Shown piece after piece: positions 58,051 through 64,000 of a stretch of 64,000 nucleotides of DNA. How positions within the stretch are numbered: position 1 is the first letter of the stretch; each line of letters opens with the position of its first letter. Origin of the DNA: Balaenoptera acutorostrata (taxonomy: Eukaryota; Chordata; Mammalia; Artiodactyla; Balaenopteridae); contig NC_080074.1 of NCBI RefSeq assembly GCF_949987535.1, positions 36,191,641 to 36,255,640 of the forward strand. Reading direction: 5' to 3'. Made by a program: the position numbers and the translations under genes. The notes beneath the pieces were generated by a model that was not told the origin of the DNA, made no database searches, and saw only the letters and a program-made list of their open reading frames with translations.

Positions 58051-59163
58051 TGTGTTGAATAAGAAAATGCTATCTGATTATCATCAAAAACCCCCTTCCA
58101 AAACCCCCACCGTGTATATACAAAAGCACATACTTACTCAGTGCTCCCTTATGCACCATGATTGTTCCACTAGCTACTATGTTCTTAGGGAATACAAAAT
58201 CAGTGATAAAATTAACTTCCATGATCAACTGAGAAGGTAAATCTACTGAGAGAAAAATACAACGTGATATTTTCAGAGCCTATTCAAGTAATTTGTTTCA
58301 TTGTCTGTTGTTTGGATTAATTTTCCATCATTTTCATTTGCACAGATAATTAAAGCTGTGAATTTAATTGGTTTACTTGGGACAAGATTAAAGAAAATGA
58401 GTTGCTTTTGTAAACTAAAATTGGCATTTATATTATGTTAAAATATTGCATAATTTTAAAGGATTCTCTTAAATTTGTTGATAGAAATTTAACTGCTTTT
58501 AGAACAAGTTTAAAATTAAATTACTGTCCATAAATATTTTTGAAACATATGACTTTATATGAAAAAATACGTATATAGAAATATATATTCACTATTCATA
58601 AAATACCCCTGACAAAGGGAAAAAAGTTAGGAGAAAGAATAAGTGAATTTCTAGTTTAAAATTTGCAATGCTTTGTTCCATGATCACTTCAGGTCATACA
58701 TAAGTACTAGATAAATAAAACTGAAGAAAAATATCTTAGTTTAAATTAATAGTTGTATCTCAAAGTAAGCCATTGGTTTGCATTTTAAACTTGAGGTGGA
58801 GCAATTAATATCATATTAATTTAGCAGATGGGACATTCAAAAGTTAAATTTTACTCGCCAAGAAAGTATACTAAAAATTGGCTACATACTTAATAAAATC
58901 CAATGTCTGAGATGGCCTAAACTTGATAATTAATTAAGATAAGATATCAAACTTGAAGCTCAGGAGATTACTAGAGAAAAATAAGCAAAGCCTCAATAAA
59001 CTGTTGGACAATATCAAGCAGTGTATTGTATACTTAGAATCCCAAAAGGAAAGGAATGGGATATTGACAAGTTTGTTTACATTGTTTAAAGATGTGTTAA
59101 TTGATGGCTTACAAATTGTTTTAATTGGTATCTTGATTGGCTTGGCTACTTGACCACTGGATA
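58051..59163. other. Unassigned AT-rich stretch
   Basis: No assignable feature. The 66-codon frame at 58953-59153 has a Lys-rich start and a hydrophobic end but no domain I recognise. Confidence 0.45.
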
Positions 59164-59297
59164 GAGTTGCCAGATAAAAGAGAGAATACCTGTGAATTAT
59201 TTTACACTAATTTATATACATATTTTTAAATTGTTGTTTTTCTGAAATTCAATTATAACTGGGATCCTATATTTTATTTGCTAATTCAGGCAACCCC
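59164..59297. mobile_element. Palindromic MITE
   Basis: Left end 'gagttgccagataaaagag' and right end 'tgctaattcaggcaacccc' are worn terminal inverted repeats. 'ttctgaaattcaattataac' and 'tgggatcctatattttattt' match the right arm of a common palindromic mammalian MITE. The left arm is more decayed. Confidence 0.65.
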
Positions 59298-60224
59298 ACC
59301 AGGAGGGCATCAAAGACCCTACTTGAAATATTTGTCTAAATTCTCCTGAAACAAAGAAGTCTCACACATATCTTGATAGATGATAATCCAGACACAAAGC
59401 TCCCTGAAGGAAGTGTCTTAGGACCCCAATTCTTGCCTGTACTTGCTTTTTATGTATTTTAAATCTATTAAAACCTTGTATAAATATGCTCTGTGGAGTC
59501 TTGGGAGTTCTTTCCATTATTCCAACCTGTGAATATTTTTTTAATATTTTGGATAGAATATTAATGGAGAGAGAATATTAATGGGGTCAACTTGAAGAGG
59601 CGCTCACTGGGCAAAGATGCATACATAAATTCATGAAAGAAGTTAAGTGAAAAAACAAATGCATAGAAGAAATTGGAAAGCACTTTCTTAGAGTAGAATT
59701 TCAACTAATAAGTATAGAAGGACTAATGTGGTTAGATAATCATTGTTAGAAGCTAAAAGGAATTGAATGTTTAGTGAGAAGCAAGATATTTATATAGTCT
59801 TAAAATATATCCCCATAAATTACTAATTAATTCCTAAGGAACACATGTTATCTCCTCAGTGGAGAAATCTGGTAGACCTCACCTTAAATGAATGATCAAA
59901 CCAACCATGTTCCATAACAGGACAGTCACTCATTGTGTGCCTCCTAATAACAATGCCCTGAGATGGATACATTACTTCAATACTACTCCTGACAAAGAAA
60001 CCCAAATTGAAGACATTCTACAAAATAGCAGCTCTTTAAAAATATCAAAGGTAAGAAAGATAAAAGTTGACGTGTTACAAATTAAAGGAGACTAAAGGAT
60101 CACAAAACTAAATAAAATGCATGATCCTCGATTTGATCCAAAACCTGGTTAAAAAAAAAAATGTTATTGGGACATTTGACAACATTTGAATATGATCTGT
60201 AGATTACACTTATTTTACCGATGT
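59298..60224. other. Unassigned stretch
   Basis: No assignable feature. Confidence 0.45.
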
Positions 60225-60306
60225 TAGATAGATAGATATAGATAGATAATTTTCTCTTTATATATCTATCCATATAGATATTGGATATCTAACTATCTAA
60301 TTATCT
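60225..60306. repeat. (GATA)n/(ATCT)n inverted microsatellite
   Basis: GATA-type units (60225-60248) are followed by ATCT-type units (about 60260-60306). The two halves are complementary and can fold back on each other. Confidence 0.8.
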
Positions 60307-60357
60307 AGAGAGAGGGACAGAGAAAAGAGCAAGAGAAGGAGAGAGGGAAAGAAGGTG

Positions 60358-60389
<32 letters not shown>
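60307..60389 (+). repeat. GA-rich homopurine tract
   Basis: Over 80 bases almost wholly A and G, with a core of about (GA)10. Such tracts can form H-DNA (triplex). Confidence 0.9.
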
Positions 60390-61769
60390 GCATGCCAAAT
60401 GTAAATAACTGGTGAATCTAGATAAAGGTCATGGGGAGGTTATCTATCATTTTTGTACCTTTTCTTCAAGTTTGGAATTATATTGAGCAAAGTGAAAAAA
60501 ATTAACACTAGCAATTATCTACAGTTTTCAGGTTTTTTACAAGAAAAACACTCAGTGCAAACATCAAGATGGATTTAAGTTATACTGATTCTGTTTCTTA
60601 TTCCTTTATTGAGATTAGAAATAATACAATTTCAATTAGGGAAAATCTGAATTAATATGAATTTAGCTACATGGAAGTTGGTCACCTCAAAAAAATCTTT
60701 GATTTAACATTGTTTTAATTCTATTATCTACTACAAATTTCACAAAAGTTAATGTAATTTTTTAAAGAATCCATTTTCTAAATCATGAGCTATTATGCCA
60801 CTTATGAAAGGAAACAAAAGAAACAATTCAGTAAGTGCTAATTTAGAAAAGTGAGGGATGTCAATTTAGTTTAAAACAATAATTCCTCAGGTTCTAAATT
60901 GTTAACATTCGTGGACTTTGCTTGCTGGGGTTTCATATTAAATGATCTTCCAGTATACTGCTCAAAAGAGACATGAATCTGAGGAAATTGTTTTCATAAT
61001 TAATCATAAATTATACTTGCTACTCTAAAGGCAGTGACCTGTTAAAAATTAATTAAGAAATGAATAGTGTCAATTCTCAATTCTGATGCAATGGCTCTTT
61101 GATTTATTTGTTCTATTGTATTTATTTAAATGAATGTCTTGGTGATATAATGGGAAAATATAGCAGCGGCCTCAAAGATTTAACTCTTTTTTTCAGCTCA
61201 GAATTTCTTACTGAGAATTTGGTAATGTCATATAATTACAAGATCGATCCCACATAACAAAATCTAGGCCTTACCAACTTCTCAGTATGGAAAAGAGGTT
61301 ATCATACTATACTGGAAAACAATAATATTATTGCCACTTAACCCTAGTTTTTTGAAATCCTGGCCTGTTTCTCAAGCTTAGTTTATTGCTGATGAACATA
61401 GCACAGAGCTCCATTAATAGTAAGTTTTGATAAATTCTTAATGAATGAATGAACTATGAGTATAAGGTTAACACAATGATCTTCATACAATGACAATTAT
61501 TTGAGCATCTACTACAAAATACACATAAGCATCAGTGTTGGGAATATAGAGATGAATAATATATTTGATTAACTCAGAGATGTTGGGCAATATAAAGACT
61601 TGCCTTTCCACTTGACCTTATATTCAATCAGTACCCACATTGTCCTGATTGCTTGATTTCTTCTTTGTATCTTTTAGAGTTGTTAGTGAAAGTTTACATG
61701 ATGGGGAAGTTCAGGATGTAAAGAAGCACACTGCCACTGACCTATCTTGGAAAGCTGAAGGAATGTGAC
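60390..61769. other. Unassigned AT-rich stretch
   Basis: No assignable feature except a weak 'ttgagcatctactac' block near 61503, which resembles the start of an old repeat often reading 'ttgagcacctactatgtgcc'. Confidence 0.45.
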
Positions 61770-62300
61770 CTTGAGAAAGTGACATCTATGCTGAGATATA
61801 AAGATTGACTCTGGTTTTGAATACATCACATAGAGTGAGGAGAGCAGTATTAGAATGCTCAAGACAAAGGGAATAGAAAACATGAAAAAAGAATGTGAAT
61901 GATATTTTCTGATTATTGAAAAACATTGAAGAGTACTGGAATGTAGAGGGAGGAGTACTAAGAGACAAGACAGGAGAATTAAATTGAGGCAACAGTTATA
62001 AAATGAGTCTGGTTCTTTAGCTTTAGAACAAAGGGAAATCATTAAAAGTTATTAAGCAGAGAATGACATGAACAAATTCAAATCTGCATTTTCAAAGGAG
62101 TGATTAGTGCAAATAAAATTGAGGTTGGTGAGACTAGACATTAAGAGAGCATTTAGAAGACAATTGTATCAATCCAAGCAGGAAGTAATGGCCTTCTGAA
62201 GCAGAGTGGTATTCGTAGGGAAGGAAGAAGGAAGAAATGCAATAAGAGGAAGTATATAGAAGGAGTGTTCGACAGTATTTCATGTTTGATTTGAGAAACA
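61770..62300 (+). repeat. Ancient interspersed repeat, same family as at 20.4 and 27.2 kb
   Basis: 'tgagaaagtgacatctatgc', 'agagacaagacaggagaat'-type block, 'attaagcagagaatgacatg', 'tttcaaaggagtgattagtg' and 'attgtatcaatccaagcagg' follow, in order, an old mammalian repeat of which pieces occur earlier in the window. Class not resolved. A 119-codon minus-strand frame (61683-62042) lies across it and is not a gene. Confidence 0.45.
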
Positions 62301-62573
62301 AATCAAAAAATTTAACAATAAGAGAGTTACCACTCAAACCCGCCTTATTTGAGAAGGTATTTGAGGTGATTTACAAAAATATGTACAAATGTTAACATAA
62401 ATATGGTAGTTAAGAGAGAGAATTTCACAATGTGGGCCAAGATATACCTTTACTAAGTAGCTGAAGTATATTTTTTTCAATAAACAAGTCAATTAATAAA
62501 TTTGTTTGTGTCAGCTGTTAGTTAATAGTCAGCTATAAATAGTTGAGCATTGTGGAAATTCACAATGATTCTT

Positions 62574-62897
62574 TTTTTTTTAACATCTTTATTGGAGTAT
62601 AATTGCTTTACAATGGTGTGTTAGTTTCTGCTTTATAACAAAGTGAATCAGTTAAACATATACATATGTTCCCATATCTCTTCCCTCTTGCGTCTCCCTC
62701 CCTCCCACCCTCCCTATCCCACCCCTCTAGGTGGTCACAAACCACCAAGCTGATCTCCCTGTGCTATGTGGCTGCTTCCCACTAGCTATCTATTTTACGT
62801 TTGGTAGTGTATATATGTCCATGCCACTCTCTCACTTTGTCACAGCTTACCCTTCCCCCTCCCCATATCCTCAAGTCCATTCTCTAGTAGGTCTGGG
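62574..62897 (-). mobile_element. Short cetartiodactyl L1 insertion, minus strand
   Basis: A 324-base, strongly 5'-truncated L1. It has an antisense poly(A), 'ctttattggagtataattgc', 'tttacaatggtgtgttagtt', a C-rich tract (about 62684-62729, G-rich on the L1 strand) and 'ctatctattttacgtttggt'. A perfect 13-bp target-site duplication, cacaatgattctt, lies at 62561-62573 and 62898-62910. It is a close relative of the copy at 41533 and looks young. Confidence 0.95.
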
Positions 62898-62910
62898 CAC
62901 AATGATTCTT

Positions 62911-64000
62911 GCTCACAAGTCACTGACTGTAAAATTAAATGGTTAAAATAAGACCTATGAAAATTTGAGGTAACAATATAAGAAAGTAAATGATAGGTGT
63001 AAAAGTCATTCATTTACTCAGTAGACATTTATTGAGTACCTACTAGATTCAGTGCAATTTTGTAGGGTCTGGGCTATAAAAATAAAAGTCAGTTGTAAAA
63101 ATATATATATTTTAGTGAAAGTATGCACATATAAAGTGAAAAAAATCAATTTTGCCATCTGGAATTAGATAAATAACACTTCATTATTGGAATGCAGAAG
63201 AAGAAATAACCTTATAGTTTTTAATAATAACATTTGTACTTTCAAACTTAATTATATCCCTTATCCAAGTGATTTACCTTTCTTTTTTATGTCCTAAATT
63301 TAGGTGGTCAAATGTGTTCCTGTTCATATTTAGAATTCTTCTGGTTGGACAATCACAGATTATTACTTAAACTGAAATGATTAATATCTTCAAACTCACT
63401 GTCAGTCCCCTGCTGTTAGACTGATCTTAAATGCAAATATAAACTTTTTAATTCTGGGAATTGATGATTTACCACACTATCTGAGGACTTATGTATCTGA
63501 AAACTAAAATATTCAAAAACCTTAATCAAAAATTTTTTAAAATTCTGTGTCAAACTGGGTTACTCTAGAACCCAGATTCTGAGCAAAGACTTGAATAAAA
63601 GTAGCTTATTTAAGAGGTAATGGAAACACCGCTTGAGATGTTAGAAGTCAAGGAAGGGAAACAAAAATGAGTGCATTATCAAACCACTTGCCATTGGATT
63701 AAGTGCTTAAATGTTTTAAAAAAGAAAACAATAAGACAAAAAAATTTAGGAATATATATGGTACCCAGGATTTGGGAAGATCATTTTAATTAAGTCTGAA
63801 AGCAATACAAGAAAAGCCATCCTTACTTGAATGTATAAACAAATTTTTTAAGTTCTGTAGTACAAGATACTAAATCAAAAGAAAATAAAGTTTGCACCAC
63901 AGCTGGTGGATAATGTATTCATACCGATGTTACTCAAAGGCATCTGCATACTGAAAACTATAAAATAAATATCCCAATAGAAAAATGTACAAATTAACAA
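62911..64000. other. Mostly unassigned end of window
   Basis: 63010-63085 ('agtagacatttattgagtac', 'ctactagattcagtgc') resembles the start of an old repeat of the kind noted at 61.5 kb. The rest is AT-rich and unassigned up to the window edge. Confidence 0.45.

Overview
The window looks like non-coding nuclear DNA from a cetartiodactyl mammal, most likely a whale or dolphin. The sign is a set of nine tRNA-derived SINEs of the CHR type. Each has a head close to 'ggcttccctggtggcgcag' and most end in an 'aacacagcca' plus (TAAA)n tail. They occur together with cetartiodactyl L1 3' ends and with the usual placental background of MIR, L2, old L1M, MLT1/MLT2 LTRs and Tigger/hAT DNA transposons. The base composition is AT-rich. 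I found no protein-coding exon, functional RNA gene, CpG island or CRISPR array. Open frames longer than 60 codons are chance frames, or frames read through SINE and L1 sequence. The window is best read as an intergenic or deep-intron segment. Family names come from memory of consensus sequences, not from a search.

Layout. 1-9.4 kb: mostly unassigned AT-rich sequence with three old L1-like pieces (near 0.44, 2.3 and 2.9 kb), an imperfect hairpin at 3.84 kb and a (GT)n/GC tract with Z-DNA character at 9.26 kb. 9.4-14.7 kb: MIR, L1, L2, an MLT2-type LTR split by a scrambled Tigger1 element (11.1-12.14 kb), an L1 fragment, and two ERV1-like LTRs of opposite orientation placed U3-to-U3 (13.4-14.6 kb). 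14.7-23.6 kb: old L1, MLT1 and L2 pieces plus microsatellites. 23.6-24.8 kb: a 1.15-kb L1 3' end on the minus strand. 26-31 kb: MIR copies, a hAT-like element and two CHR SINEs. 31-38 kb: L2 and four more CHR SINEs, one with a read-through tail and two lying back to back. 38-46.5 kb: a hAT MITE, an LTR split by a SINE/L1 block, L2, L1M, an MLT1 LTR and an L1 ORF2 piece. 48-54 kb: a Tigger1 end, an L1 with a 5' inversion, L2 and a CHR SINE. 55-64 kb: MER2, a CHR SINE, a long L2, a palindromic MITE, microsatellites, an old repeat and a short cetartiodactyl L1.

No genes work together here. The value of the window is its record of insertions, nesting and rearrangement. The best items are the divergent LTR pair, the SINE with about 55 nt of foreign sequence before its final poly(A), a CHR subtype with an internal duplication shared by two copies, the back-to-back SINE pair with abutting target-site duplications, and the rearranged Tigger1. 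I saw nothing that supports a new multigene system.
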